DNA of 64,000 nucleotides from NCBI RefSeq assembly GCF_019402645.1, contig NZ_VKKS01000001.1:2527907-2591906 (forward strand). Direction: 5' to 3'. Below are positions 9,108 to 18,075 of this stretch, in pieces. Source of the stretch: Morganella morganii (GTDB taxonomy: Bacteria; Pseudomonadota; Gammaproteobacteria; Enterobacterales; Enterobacteriaceae). Every line of letters begins with the position of its first letter. The stretch's first letter is position 1. The translations under genes and the position numbers were made by a program. Under the pieces are notes generated by a model. That model was not told where the DNA came from, did no database searches, and saw nothing but the letters and a program-made list of their open reading frames with translations.

Positions 9108-9143
9108 AAAGCGCATTCGGTCAAAAAAACCGGAATGCGCTTT
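9108..9143 (-). terminator. Rho-independent terminator downstream of tktA
   Basis: AAAGCGCATTC (9108-9118) pairs with GAATGCGCTTT (9133-9143). On the - strand the hairpin is followed by a run of T, 20 bases after the tktA stop codon. It separates tktA from epd. Confidence 0.85.
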
Positions 9144-9162
9144 CAGAATCTGTATCAGCAGA

Positions 9163-11157
9163 TTATTTCAGCAGGGCTTTCGCCTGAGAAACCACGTTTT
9201 CAACAGTGAAACCAAATTCACTGAACAGCTGACCGGCAGGTGCAGATTCACCGAATGAATGCATACCAACGATAGCACCCTGCATACCGGTGTATTTGAA
9301 CCAGTAATCCGCAATACCTGCTTCAACAGCAACACGGGCGGTCACGGCTGACGGCAGAACAGATTCACGGTAAGCGGCATCCTGTTTGTCGAATGCATCG
9401 GTGGATGGCATGGAAACCACGCGTACTTTACGGCCTTCGGCCGTCAGCTCCCCGTATGCTTTCACGGCCAGTTCCACTTCGGAACCGGTGGCAATCAGAA
9501 TCACTTCCGGCTGACCTGCGCAATCTTTCAGGATATACGCCCCTTTTTCGATATCAGCCAGTTGCTGCGTGGTACGCGGCTGCTGTGCCAGATTCTGACG
9601 GGAGAAGATCAGGGATGTCGGGCCGTTTTTACGCTCAATCGCGTATTTCCAGGCCACCGCAGATTCCACCTGGTCACACGGACGCCATGTGCTCATGTTT
9701 GGTGTCACTCGCAGGCTGGCGATCTGCTCAACCGGCTGGTGAGTCGGGCCGTCTTCACCCAGACCGATAGAGTCGTGAGTGTAAACAAAGATGCTGCGGA
9801 TCTTCATCAGTGCCGCCATACGCACCGCGTTACGGGCATATTCAACGAACATCAGGAAGGTGGCGCCGTAAGGAATGAAACCGCCGTGCAGGGCGATACC
9901 GTTCATGATGGCAGACATGCCGAACTCGCGTACACCGTAGTGAATGTAATTACCCGCTTTATCTTCATTGATTGGCGCAGAGCCGGACCACATAGTCAGG
10001 TTACTCGGTGCCAGGTCAGCGGAACCGCCCATAAATTCAGGCAGTACTTTACCGAATGCTTCCAGTGCATTTTGTGATGCTTTACGGCTGGCGATACTGG
10101 CCGGATTATCCTGGAGGTTCTGAATGAAGGCGTTTGCATCCGCTTCCCACTGTGCCGGCAATTCACCGTTTACACGGCGGCGGTATTCACGGGCCAGCTC
10201 AGGGAAGGCTTTTTCATACTGAGCAAATTTCACATCCCACTCAGATTCTGCGGCAGCACCGGCTTTCTTCGCATCCCACTCAGTATAGATTTCCTGCGGG
10301 ATTTCAAACGGCGCATACGGCCAGTTCAGTGCTTCGCGGGTAGCGGCGATTTCCGCATCACCTAACGGAGAACCGTGTGCGTCCGCAGTACCGGCTTTCT
10401 TCGGCGAACCGAAACCGATAACGGTTTTGCACATCAGCAGGGATGGTTTGTCAGTGACTGCTTTGGCTTCTTCAACCGCTGCTTTGATCTGGTCAGGGTT
10501 GTGACCGTCAATACCGCGCACGACGTGCCAGCCATAAGCTTCAAAACGTTTGGCGGTATCATCAGTGAACCAGCCCTGAACATTACCGTCGATGGAAATG
10601 CCGTTGTCATCATAGAAAGCAACCAGTTTACCCAGTTTCAGGGTACCCGCCAGAGAGCAGGCCTCGTGGGAGATCCCTTCCATCATACAGCCGTCGCCCA
10701 TAAAGACGTAGGTGTGATGATCAACAATATCATGACCCGGACGGTTGAACTGCGCCGCCAGTGTCTGTTCTGCCACAGCAAAACCAACTGCGTTTGCGAT
10801 ACCCTGGCCTAACGGGCCGGTGGTGGTTTCCACGCCCGGGGTGTAACCGTATTCAGGGTGGCCCGGGGTTTTGGAATGCAGCTGACGGAAGGCTTTTAAG
10901 TCATCCATCGACACATCATACCCGGTGAGGTGCAGCAGGCTGTAAATCAGCATTGAGCCGTGGCCGTTTGACAACACAAAGCGGTCACGATCACTCCAGT
11001 GCGGATTAGACGGGTTGTGCTTCAGATAGTCGCGCCACAGTACTTCCGCGATATCAGCCATGCCCATTGGTGCGCCGGGGTGTCCGGAATTTGCCTTTTG
11101 CACCGCGTCCATGCTCAGGAAACGAATCGCATTAGCAAGAGTTTTACGAGAGGTCAT
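9163..11157 (-). CDS. tktA: Transketolase
   Basis: A thiamine diphosphate-dependent transketolase of the non-oxidative pentose phosphate pathway, moving two-carbon units between sugar phosphates. It has 664 residues, close to E. coli TktA at 663. The N-terminal segment [18 protein letters not shown] and the ThDP/metal motif GDGCMMEG near residues 155-162 are visible. The pyrimidine-domain stretch is [16 protein letters not shown] near 470, and [11 protein letters not shown] lies near the C-terminus. Its place upstream of epd-pgk-fbaA is the usual enterobacterial one. Erythrose 4-phosphate links it functionally to Epd. It has its own downstream terminator. Confidence 0.97.
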   Translation of the reverse strand: MTSRKTLANAIRFLSMDAVQKANSGHPGAPMGMADIAEVLWRDYLKHNPSNPHWSDRDRFVLSNGHGSMLIYSLLHLTGYDVSMDDLKAFRQLHSKTPGHPEYGYTPGVETTTGPLGQGIANAVGFAVAEQTLAAQFNRPGHDIVDHHTYVFMGDGCMMEGISHEACSLAGTLKLGKLVAFYDDNGISIDGNVQGWFTDDTAKRFEAYGWHVVRGIDGHNPDQIKAAVEEAKAVTDKPSLLMCKTVIGFGSPKKAGTADAHGSPLGDAEIAATREALNWPYAPFEIPQEIYTEWDAKKAGAAAESEWDVKFAQYEKAFPELAREYRRRVNGELPAQWEADANAFIQNLQDNPASIASRKASQNALEAFGKVLPEFMGGSADLAPSNLTMWSGSAPINEDKAGNYIHYGVREFGMSAIMNGIALHGGFIPYGATFLMFVEYARNAVRMAALMKIRSIFVYTHDSIGLGEDGPTHQPVEQIASLRVTPNMSTWRPCDQVESAVAWKYAIERKNGPTSLIFSRQNLAQQPRTTQQLADIEKGAYILKDCAGQPEVILIATGSEVELAVKAYGELTAEGRKVRVVSMPSTDAFDKQDAAYRESVLPSAVTARVAVEAGIADYWFKYTGMQGAIVGMHSFGESAPAGQLFSEFGFTVENVVSQAKALLK

Positions 11158-11495
11158 TGTCTACTCCAGGTTCGGATAAAAAGCAGATACAGGCTATTTT
11201 CGCAGTGCCGCGCACGGATGGCAATCCTTATCACCGGTCAGAGGCAAAGGGTGGCGCTGTAAAGGCAACGATGAGACGTCAGGCGAGGCTTGTCTGAAAC
11301 ACTTCGCACACGCGGCATTTTCGCTGACTAAATCGTTTTAGCACCAGGTATTGCGCAACAGCGGAAGTGACCTATTAAACCCGATTACCACGATGAATAG
11401 CAAGCGGAAATACCGCATTCTGTGCGCTTATCCGGCGGATGGCGGGTGTTACCTGCCGGTAACGGAAAAATTCCGCTTACCGGCAGGCGAAGACA
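11158..11495. other. Intergenic region between tktA and the NCS2 permease
   Basis: These 338 bases hold the tktA leader and presumably its promoter on the - strand, which I could not pin down. The far end carries the large inverted repeat downstream of the permease. No convincing ORF or RNA gene was seen. Confidence 0.6.
11452..11487 (-). terminator. Long inverted repeat downstream of the NCS2 permease
   Basis: CCTGCCGGTAA (11452-11462) pairs perfectly with TTACCGGCAGG (11477-11487). An inner CGGAA/TTCCG pairing extends the stem. It begins 9 bases after the permease stop. There is no T run on the - strand, so it may act as an mRNA 3' stabilising hairpin or a rho-assisted stop rather than a classic terminator. 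Confidence 0.5.
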
Positions 11496-12833
11496 TTACG
11501 ATTTCTCTTTTTTACCCGCGACACTATTAAAATTAAATAAAAGATTCAGCACGATAGCCAGAACAAAGGTCACTATCACGCCCTGGGACAGAATAATCCG
11601 CAGCATTTCCGGCAACTGAGAAAGTGCTTCCCTCTGCCCGTTAAACATCAGCCCGACACTGACCGAAATCCCGACCACCATCATATTGCCCATTTTGGTC
11701 ATGTCGACTGATTTTGTCAGTGTGTCTATCCCTGCCACGGTAATAAAGGCAAAAATTACCAGGGTTGCACCGCCGAAAACAGAGGCCGGGATCATGGTCG
11801 CAATCGCGGAAAATTTGGGAATAATGCTGAGGATAATCAGGATCACCCCACTGCATGCGGTGACATAGCGGCTGCGCACACCGGAAATAATAATCACTCC
11901 GGCATTGTTAATAAATGAGGTCAGCGGCGTACAGTTAAACAGCCCGGAAATAGTCACCGCCACCCCTTCCCCGCGCATCGGGGAGTTCAGGGCATTGCCT
12001 TCCATAGAGCGGTTGCACAGTCGGCCGACGGTGGAGAAGGTGCCGACAGAATCCAGTGTCGCCATAAAAGTACCGAGGAACATCAGAATAATGGCCGTCA
12101 GATCAAACTGAATGCCATAATGGGCGGGACGGACAAACGAAAACCACCCGGCGCTGCTCACCGGGCCGAAATTGACCATACCCATCACCACCGCTACCAG
12201 TGTGGCCATGATCAGACCGATAAGAATCGACATTTCCCGCAAGGCACCTTTACCGAAACGGTTCAGCAGCACAATCACGGTAATGGTCAGCACACCGAGA
12301 AAAATACCGGCCGGATCACCGTAGGAGGCTTCCCCCGGATAGCCGACAATGCCGGAAAACGAGACCGGCAGCAATGAAACACCGAGCATAATAAGATAAC
12401 AACCGATGACTATCGGTTTGAATAAAAAAGCTATTTTTCCGTACAGTGGCGCAAGGAAGAAAAGCAGTACCCCGGAAACCAGTGTCCCGCCGAAAACATA
12501 AGGCAATGATTCAATTCCCCCGCCGAACTGCGAGGCGATAATAAAAACCGGCGGCATCGCCACAAACGAGGTGCCGAGGATCAGCGGCAGACTGACACCG
12601 ACGTATTTGGTGATACTCAGTGACTGGATAAGTGTCCCCACGCCGGAGACAAAAATTGCGGCGGCAATCAGCAGGGTTGTATCTTCCTGCGACAGTTTCA
12701 GAACCTGGGAAATCACTATCGGCACAGCAATGGTGCCGGTAAACATGGCAAAAATATGCTGGACCGCATACGGAAACAGTTTCCGCATCGGCATCATTTC
12801 ATTGACTTCATCACTCCCGGTGTTTGTTTTCAT
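11496..12833 (-). CDS. NCS2-family nucleobase (xanthine/uracil/urate-type) permease
   Basis: An inner-membrane proton symporter of the NCS2/NAT family, 445 residues with about 14 hydrophobic segments. FPYAVQHIFAMFTG at the N-terminus matches the TM1 signature carrying the conserved His. The TM8 region reads LDSVGTFSTVG, with Asp where XanQ-type carriers have Glu. The NAT signature near residue 310 reads INNAGVIIISG, where purine carriers usually have SQNNG or SQNVG. The substrate therefore cannot be assigned. The start at 12833 is preceded by AGAGG in the leader; an in-frame reading to 12932 is unlikely because it adds a basic, non-family stretch. It stands alone between the tRNA-Asp gene and tktA. 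Confidence 0.85.
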   Translation of the reverse strand: MKTNTGSDEVNEMMPMRKLFPYAVQHIFAMFTGTIAVPIVISQVLKLSQEDTTLLIAAAIFVSGVGTLIQSLSITKYVGVSLPLILGTSFVAMPPVFIIASQFGGGIESLPYVFGGTLVSGVLLFFLAPLYGKIAFLFKPIVIGCYLIMLGVSLLPVSFSGIVGYPGEASYGDPAGIFLGVLTITVIVLLNRFGKGALREMSILIGLIMATLVAVVMGMVNFGPVSSAGWFSFVRPAHYGIQFDLTAIILMFLGTFMATLDSVGTFSTVGRLCNRSMEGNALNSPMRGEGVAVTISGLFNCTPLTSFINNAGVIIISGVRSRYVTACSGVILIILSIIPKFSAIATMIPASVFGGATLVIFAFITVAGIDTLTKSVDMTKMGNMMVVGISVSVGLMFNGQREALSQLPEMLRIILSQGVIVTFVLAIVLNLLFNFNSVAGKKEKS

Positions 12834-13053
12834 AATGCAACCTCTGTGATTTGTTTTATTGTTTTTACCGGCATAACGGCACCAGCCGCGCAACCGGTTA
12901 CGGAAAACAAACAGCAAGATGTGTGCCAGCACCCGGACATTATTTATTCACATAAAGCATGAGTGCGGTCACAAAGCATTATCAAAATGATAAGAGAGGT
13001 AATACCGGGGGGATGATAATGATACAAAGTGATTGTACAGCGTAAAAACAGAA

Positions 13054-13079
13054 AAGCCCTGACATTGCTGTCAGGGCTT
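13054..13079 (-). terminator. Terminator of the tRNA-Asp gene
   Basis: AAGCCCTGACA (13054-13064) pairs with TGTCAGGGCTT (13069-13079) around TTGC. On the - strand it is followed by TTTTCTGTTTTTA and lies 8 bases beyond the tRNA 3' end. Confidence 0.9.
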
Positions 13080-13087
13080 CTGTAATC

Positions 13088-13164
13088 TGGCGGAACGGAC
13101 GGGACTCGAACCCGCGACCCCCTGCGTGACAGGCAGGTATTCTAACCAACTGAACTACCGCTCC
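13088..13164 (-). tRNA. tRNA-Asp (anticodon GUC)
   Basis: The - strand gives a 77-base cloverleaf beginning GGAGCGG and ending CCGTTCC-G-CCA with the CCA encoded. The anticodon loop is CTGTCAC (anticodon GTC), flanked by the stem CCTGC/GCAGG. The T arm holds GGTTCGAGTCC. It matches E. coli tRNA-Asp almost base for base. It is a single gene with its own terminator. Confidence 0.97.
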
Positions 13165-13330
13165 GTGTGTTCCTTTCCGGGAACGGTGCGGATGATACGA
13201 TGCCGGTTCCCGTTCGTCAATACCTGATTTGTGTAAATCCATGCAATTGCACAGTTTTTCACCTGAGAAAGCTGTTTTATACGGGAAACCGCACACGACA
13301 TACAATATCCCGCAAAGCTGTCATCCGCTT

Positions 13331-13603
13331 TCAGGGCGCGGTTTGTTTTTCCAGATCAAGCAGATAAGTCATAGCATCATTGCGGTTTTCCCCGCACATC
13401 TCCCGTGAGGGCTGTAACCCGGCACAAACCGCCGGACGCAGCGGTGAACCGAAAATCAGACACAGGTTTTCGGCTGACAACTGCACACAGCGGGTATTGA
13501 CCGGTTTGCCGTCCGGCATACCGGGGATCGGTGATGAGATAGACGGCGCGATACAACAGGCACCGCAACCGCTGCGGCATGCTGTCAGCTCCGCCAGATG
13601 CAC
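13331..13603 (-). CDS. YkgJ-like cysteine-cluster protein
   Basis: A 90-residue protein with the pattern [12 protein letters not shown] near the N-terminus, then further cysteines at RCVQL, NLCLIFG, VCAG and MCGEN. This is the CxxxCxxCC arrangement of the YkgJ/UPF0153 family, thought to bind metal (Zn or Fe-S); its function is unknown. It overlaps the 3' end of dnaQ by 19 bases on the same strand, so it is probably co-transcribed and translationally coupled with the proofreading subunit gene. No signal peptide or membrane segment is seen. Confidence 0.75.
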   Translation of the reverse strand: MHLAELTACRSGCGACCIAPSISSPIPGMPDGKPVNTRCVQLSAENLCLIFGSPLRPAVCAGLQPSREMCGENRNDAMTYLLDLEKQTAP

Positions 13604-14319
13604 GGGTTTGCCCCTTTTTTCTCCGCCAGATCAAGACGCGCCTCGTGCGCCGCGATTTCCTCATCCGTGGCATACACCACACGCAGACTACTCTGCGGGC
13701 GGGTAATGCGCTGAATGGTCTGAATGTTCTCTTCGCTGCTGCTTTCATTATCCGCTGAAAAAGCCAGTGATGTCTGGCCGCCGGTCATCGCCAGATAGAC
13801 ATCGGCCAGAATCTCGGCATCGAGTAATGCGCCGTGCAGCAGACGTTTTGAGTTATCTATCTGATAGCGGTCACATAAGGCATCGAGGTTATTACGCTTG
13901 CCCGGAAAGAGCTGTCTGGCGAGCGTTAAGCTGTCAGTGACAGTACAGAATTCAGTGGTCGGCGGGATCCCCCGGTTCAGCTTGCGGAATTCATAATCCA
14001 TAAAGCCGATATCAAAGGGCGCGTTATGAATAACCAGTTCCGCACCACGGATAAATTCAATAAATTCATCCGCGATGCCGGCAAAAACCGGTTTATCCAT
14101 CAGGAATTCATCACTGATCCCGTGTACACCAAATGCTTCCGGATCCACCAGCCGGTCAGGCCGGATATACAGATGGAAGTTACGGCCGGTCAGGCGCCGG
14201 TTGATCACTTCAACCGCACCAATCTCAATAATGTTGTGCCCCTCGTAGTGGGCACCCAGTTTGTTCATACCGGTGGTTTCGGTATCGAGAACAATTTGTC
14301 GTGTAATATCAGTGCTCAT
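13585..14319 (-). CDS. dnaQ: DNA polymerase III epsilon subunit (3'-5' proofreading exonuclease)
   Basis: DnaQ is the proofreading exonuclease of the replicative polymerase core. The 244-residue product matches E. coli (243). ExoI is VLDTETTG near residue 11, Exo[13 protein letters not shown] near 98, and Exo[17 protein letters not shown] near 162, so all DEDDh catalytic residues are present. The C-terminal 60 residues form the linker and polymerase-binding tail. The start at 14319 gives the family N-terminus [14 protein letters not shown]; a reading to 14358 would add 13 unrelated residues. It is divergent from rnhA with 61 bases between the starts, the same arrangement as in E. coli. Confidence 0.97.
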   Translation of the reverse strand: MSTDITRQIVLDTETTGMNKLGAHYEGHNIIEIGAVEVINRRLTGRNFHLYIRPDRLVDPEAFGVHGISDEFLMDKPVFAGIADEFIEFIRGAELVIHNAPFDIGFMDYEFRKLNRGIPPTTEFCTVTDSLTLARQLFPGKRNNLDALCDRYQIDNSKRLLHGALLDAEILADVYLAMTGGQTSLAFSADNESSSEENIQTIQRITRPQSSLRVVYATDEEIAAHEARLDLAEKKGANPCIWRS

Positions 14320-14380
14320 AATGGCGTTTTGTGTCAGACTCAGGTAATTGCCAATCAATCAGAGGAAGAGTCTACCAGAG

Positions 14381-14851
14381 ATGAGTGACAAGGTAGAAAT
14401 TTTCACCGACGGCTCCTGCCTCGGGAATCCGGGCCCCGGCGGCTACGGCGCACTGCTGCGTTATAAAGGCCATGAGAAAACACTCAGTGAGGGCTTTTTT
14501 CTCACCACCAATAACCGGATGGAACTGCTGGCCGCTATTGTGGCGCTGGAAACCCTCAAACGCCCGTGTGATATCGTGCTGACCACCGACAGCCAGTATG
14601 TCCGCCAGGGCATCACACAGTGGATCCACAACTGGAAGCGGCGCGGCTGGCGCAAAGCGGATAAATCCCCGGTAGTGAATGTCGATTTGTGGCAGCGTCT
14701 GGATGCCGCCATCATCCGCCATCAGATTGACTGGCAGTGGGTGAAAGGTCATGCGGGACATCCGGAAAACGAACGCTGTGATGAACTCGCCCGCGCGGCG
14801 GCGGAATCCCCGTCACAGGACGATACCGGTTATCAGCCGGCAGCTGAATAA
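14381..14851 (+). CDS. rnhA: Ribonuclease HI
   Basis: RNase HI degrades the RNA strand of RNA-DNA hybrids. The product has 156 residues (E. coli 155). The catalytic carboxylates lie in [11 protein letters not shown] (Asp10), NRMELLA (Glu48), TDSQYV (Asp70) and the C-terminal NERCDELAR (Asp134). The basic handle [13 protein letters not shown] is also present. I chose ATG 14381 ([11 protein letters not shown]), which agrees with family length; the in-frame ATG at 14348 would lie close to the dnaQ promoter region. It is divergent from dnaQ, and the two share a 61-base promoter region. Confidence 0.97.
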   Translation: MSDKVEIFTDGSCLGNPGPGGYGALLRYKGHEKTLSEGFFLTTNNRMELLAAIVALETLKRPCDIVLTTDSQYVRQGITQWIHNWKRRGWRKADKSPVVNVDLWQRLDAAIIRHQIDWQWVKGHAGHPENERCDELARAAAESPSQDDTGYQPAAE

Positions 14852-14854
14852 TTC

Positions 14855-15583
14855 TCAGCGCCGTTTCAGACAGCGCGGCGTCTGCTGGCGTGTTGCGCCC
14901 ACCACATTGTTCAGTTTCGGCCGCAGCAAACGCAGCTTTTGCGGGGTGAATGTCAGCGGTACCGTGCGTTTTCGGGCCACAATCACCCCCATACAGCCCA
15001 AAAGCCGTGCATACCGGTTACCGAAACTCTCCGGATCACACCAGGGGATCGGTGCCGTAAGCCGGTGATACATGATTTCGTAATTGAGCAGACTGAGCCA
15101 GTCGAGCATACGCAACTGTGAAAACATCCGGCTGCACTGCGGATGCTGATTCAGACGCCACGGAATCAGTTTGCGCGCGCCCAGCAGACTTAACGGGTTA
15201 AATCCGCTGATAATCAGCCAGCCATCCTCAATCAGCACCCGGTCAGCCTCGCGCAGCAGCCGGTGCGGATCACTGCTGTAGCCCAGATTATGTGCCAGCA
15301 CACAGACATCCGCCGATTTGTCCAGAAACGGCAATTGCGCCGCCTCCCCGAATACCTGTAAGGTGTTACCCTGTGGTGCCACATTCACCTGATGCGGGAT
15401 CATGCAGCTGCTGCTGTCAATTTCACAGCTCAGTGCGCCGATCTTAATCAGATGAAAACCAAACATTTTCGGCCACCAGGGCGCCAGCTGTGCTTCCAGC
15501 GACTGCCGGAAACGGCGCCCGCAGGGGATATCACACCACGAGTCCGGCATCGTCAGGGTTTTTGTCGCTCGTGCAGAAAACAT
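14855..15583 (-). CDS. yafS: YafS-like class I SAM-dependent methyltransferase
   Basis: A 242-residue predicted methyltransferase that aligns over its length with E. coli YafS, including conserved blocks FGFHLIKIG, HQVNV, DKSADVCVLAHNL, DPHRLLREADRVL and DGWLIISGFNP. The usual SAM-binding GxGxG loop is degenerate, as in YafS. The substrate is not known. It sits between rnhA and gloB as in E. coli: convergent with rnhA (3-base gap) and divergent from gloB (40 bases). The start at 15583 is supported by alignment from residue 1 with E. coli YafS. Confidence 0.88.
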   Translation of the reverse strand: MFSARATKTLTMPDSWCDIPCGRRFRQSLEAQLAPWWPKMFGFHLIKIGALSCEIDSSSCMIPHQVNVAPQGNTLQVFGEAAQLPFLDKSADVCVLAHNLGYSSDPHRLLREADRVLIEDGWLIISGFNPLSLLGARKLIPWRLNQHPQCSRMFSQLRMLDWLSLLNYEIMYHRLTAPIPWCDPESFGNRYARLLGCMGVIVARKRTVPLTFTPQKLRLLRPKLNNVVGATRQQTPRCLKRR

Positions 15584-15623
15584 GGCTTTATCCTTGGTTC
15601 ACACTCAGAAAGATGAGGTATCT

Positions 15624-16379
15624 ATGGAGCTTATCAGAATTTCCGCGTTATCAGATAACTACATTTGGCTATTACGGGACAATGCGCACACGTGTGTCAT
15701 CGTTGATCCCGGCGTCAGCACGCCGGTACTGAATACACTGCGGGAACAGGGACTGACCCCCTCTGCTGTCCTGCTGACACACCACCATGCGGATCACACC
15801 GGCGGCACGGCTGAGATTGTCTCACACTACCCCGGCCTGCCGGTTTACGGCCCCGCCGAAACCCTGCCGAAAGGCGCAAATCACTGTGTGCAGGATAATG
15901 ACACCATCACCTGCGGCGGGCTGACATTTCAGGTTATGGCAGTTCCGGGGCACACACTCGGGCATGTGGCTTATTATTGCGAACCTTATCTGTTTTGCGG
16001 CGATACGCTCTTTTCCGGCGGTTGCGGCCGTATTTTTGAAGGCACGCCGGCACAAATGTTCCGCTCCGTCAGCCGCCTTGCGGCACTGCCGGATGAGACG
16101 CTGATCTGCTGTGCACATGAATATACACAGTCCAACCTCGCCTTTGCCCGTGCTGTATGGCCGGAAAACAACGATATTCAGGCATATCAGCTTTATATTG
16201 CAAAATTACGTCAGAATCATGAAGCTACGCTGCCCGTCACACTGAAAACAGAAAGGAAAATTAATATTTTTCTTAACTGTGATAATATTGATCTGCAACA
16301 TAATTTATCAGCAAGTAAACATACAACGACAGCTGAGGAAACTTTTGCGTCTTTACGCGCAAAAAAAGATCAATTTTAG
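15624..16379 (+). CDS. gloB: Hydroxyacylglutathione hydrolase (glyoxalase II)
   Basis: Glyoxalase II hydrolyses S-lactoylglutathione to lactate and glutathione, finishing methylglyoxal detoxification. The 251-residue protein equals the E. coli length. The binuclear metal motif THHHADHTGG lies near residues 53-62. Further ligands are in VPGHTLGH near 109, FCGDTLFSGGCGR near 131 and CAHEYT near 169. The start at 15624 follows GAGGT at 15615-15619 and begins the family sequence MELIRISALSDNY. Divergence from yafS and the position before mltD follow the E. coli order. Confidence 0.96.
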   Translation: MELIRISALSDNYIWLLRDNAHTCVIVDPGVSTPVLNTLREQGLTPSAVLLTHHHADHTGGTAEIVSHYPGLPVYGPAETLPKGANHCVQDNDTITCGGLTFQVMAVPGHTLGHVAYYCEPYLFCGDTLFSGGCGRIFEGTPAQMFRSVSRLAALPDETLICCAHEYTQSNLAFARAVWPENNDIQAYQLYIAKLRQNHEATLPVTLKTERKINIFLNCDNIDLQHNLSASKHTTTAEETFASLRAKKDQF

Positions 16380-16463
16380 CCGTAATCGTTGTCAGGGCGG
16401 AATAACACCAGTATGATTGCAACACCTACAGACTAAAGAATAATAATTGCTGATTCTGCTAAT

Positions 16464-17861
16464 ATGAAAATCAAAGCTACACTCCTTGCCGCCGCAATTT
16501 TGCTGGCGGGGTGTCAGACTGCGCCACAGAACACTGTTCAGAAACCTCATTATCCTTCCGGTAACGGTTTTTTACTGACTGCTCAGCAGATGGACACAGC
16601 AAAAATGTCCTCCGTCAGTCCCGAAGATGATATCTGGGGTTATATCCGTGATGAAATGAAAATGAACATTCCGGACAATGACCGTATCCGTGCCGAAGAA
16701 CGTTCTTACCTCGCCAAAAAGAGCTATCTCCACGATGTGACACTGCGCGCAGAACCTTACATGTACTGGATCATCGGTAAAATCGATGAACGTAACATGC
16801 CGATGGAGCTGGTTCTGCTGCCCATAGTGGAGAGTGCTTTTAATCCGCATGCCACCTCACCGGCTCAGGCAGCCGGGTTATGGCAGATTATCCCGAGTAC
16901 CGGCAAAGCAAACGGGCTGAATCAGAATCAGTGGGTTGATGACCGCCGTGATGTGGCCGCTTCCACCACCGCTGCACTGGATTTACTGGAGCGCCTGAAT
17001 AATATGTTCGGCGGAGACTGGGCACTGACTCTGGCCGCCTATAACAGCGGCGAAGGCCGGGTACTGCGCGCAATGGAAGCTAACGCCGCAGCAGGAAAAC
17101 CAACCGATTACTGGTCATTATCCCTGCCGAAAGAGACCATGGATTATGTACCGCGTATTTTTGCTCTGAGCAACGTTATCCGCAACAGTGATCATAATGG
17201 TGTGAATTTACCGGTACCCAATGCGGAACGCGCCCTGGCACGGGTTAATATCGGACAGCAGATTTCCCTGGATGTCGCGGCACAACTGCTGGATATGCCG
17301 GTTTCCAGACTGAAAGATTATAACCCGGGTCTGAAACGCGGTGTGACATCCCCGGCAGGCCCGCACTACCTGATGCTGCCGAAAACCAAAGTTGATCAGC
17401 TGATGAGCGCGTTATCCGATGATGCGGTGCTTAATGATATCCGCACCGCAGTCGCGAAAAATAATCAGCGTACAGAGCAACTCAGTTCGCCGGCAGGCCG
17501 TGCTCAGGCCGCAAAATATAAAGTGAAAAGCGGCGATTCGTTCTACGCTATTGCTGACCGTCATAAAATGACCGTTGCTGAGCTGAAAAAGCTGAACGGA
17601 CTGAAAAGTGCCTCTGTTCTGAAACCGGGACAGACCTTGCAGGTAAAAGGCAGCCCGGTGGTGAAACCCTCAAAAGCGGCCACCAAAAACGCAATGCACC
17701 TGGCGAAGTATAAAGTGCGTCAGGGGGATTCTTACTACAGCATCGCGCAGCGTCATGGTGTAACACTGAAAGAACTGATGTCCTGGAACAGTAAAGTCAA
17801 AATGAAGGATTTACACCCGGGTGTTGAGTTAACTGTGTATGTTGCGAATAAACACGGCTGA
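16464..17861 (+). CDS. mltD: Membrane-bound lytic murein transglycosylase D
   Basis: MltD cleaves glycan strands of peptidoglycan to 1,6-anhydromuramyl products from the periplasmic face of the outer membrane. The 465-residue precursor starts with a lipoprotein signal whose lipobox is LAGC (Cys17). The lysozyme-like catalytic domain (about 100-230) has the catalytic Glu in PIVESAFNPHATS and the downstream GLWQI and AAYNSGEGRV motifs. Two LysM domains bind murein at about 350-394 (YKVKSGDSFYAIA) and 413-457 (YKVRQGDSYYSIA). It has its own terminator and follows gloB by 84 bases. Confidence 0.96.
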   Translation: MKIKATLLAAAILLAGCQTAPQNTVQKPHYPSGNGFLLTAQQMDTAKMSSVSPEDDIWGYIRDEMKMNIPDNDRIRAEERSYLAKKSYLHDVTLRAEPYMYWIIGKIDERNMPMELVLLPIVESAFNPHATSPAQAAGLWQIIPSTGKANGLNQNQWVDDRRDVAASTTAALDLLERLNNMFGGDWALTLAAYNSGEGRVLRAMEANAAAGKPTDYWSLSLPKETMDYVPRIFALSNVIRNSDHNGVNLPVPNAERALARVNIGQQISLDVAAQLLDMPVSRLKDYNPGLKRGVTSPAGPHYLMLPKTKVDQLMSALSDDAVLNDIRTAVAKNNQRTEQLSSPAGRAQAAKYKVKSGDSFYAIADRHKMTVAELKKLNGLKSASVLKPGQTLQVKGSPVVKPSKAATKNAMHLAKYKVRQGDSYYSIAQRHGVTLKELMSWNSKVKMKDLHPGVELTVYVANKHG

Positions 17862-17880
17862 TATCACATCACTTTATCTG

Positions 17881-17908
17881 AAGCCCTGTATGATGCAGGG
17901 CTTTTTTA
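17881..17908 (+). terminator. mltD terminator
   Basis: AAGCCCTG (17881-17888) pairs with CAGGGCTT (17896-17903), followed by TTTTTAT, 20 bases after the mltD stop. Confidence 0.85.
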
Positions 17909-18004
17909 TATCTGATTACACCAGAATATCTCTCAGGCTGCTCTTCCCCGCTTCTGTGGTATCTGTGCATCCGCGTATACATTCTTTCCTCCCGGTATAA
18001 AAAA

Positions 18005-18028
18005 AACCCGCCGGTAAATCAGCGGGTT
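18005..18028 (-). terminator. Terminator of the DASS transporter gene
   Basis: AACCCGC (18005-18011) pairs with GCGGGTT (18022-18028). On the - strand a long T run follows, so it stops transcription of the transporter gene that ends at 18076. Confidence 0.8.
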
Positions 18029-18075
18029 TTCTGTCAGGATTTTATTTTCGTGTTCACCGTCAGCAATTATTACGG

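Noticed and set aside
12834-13053. Purine-type riboswitch upstream of the NCS2 gene
   Set aside because: No conserved purine-riboswitch core or paired arms could be found in the leader.
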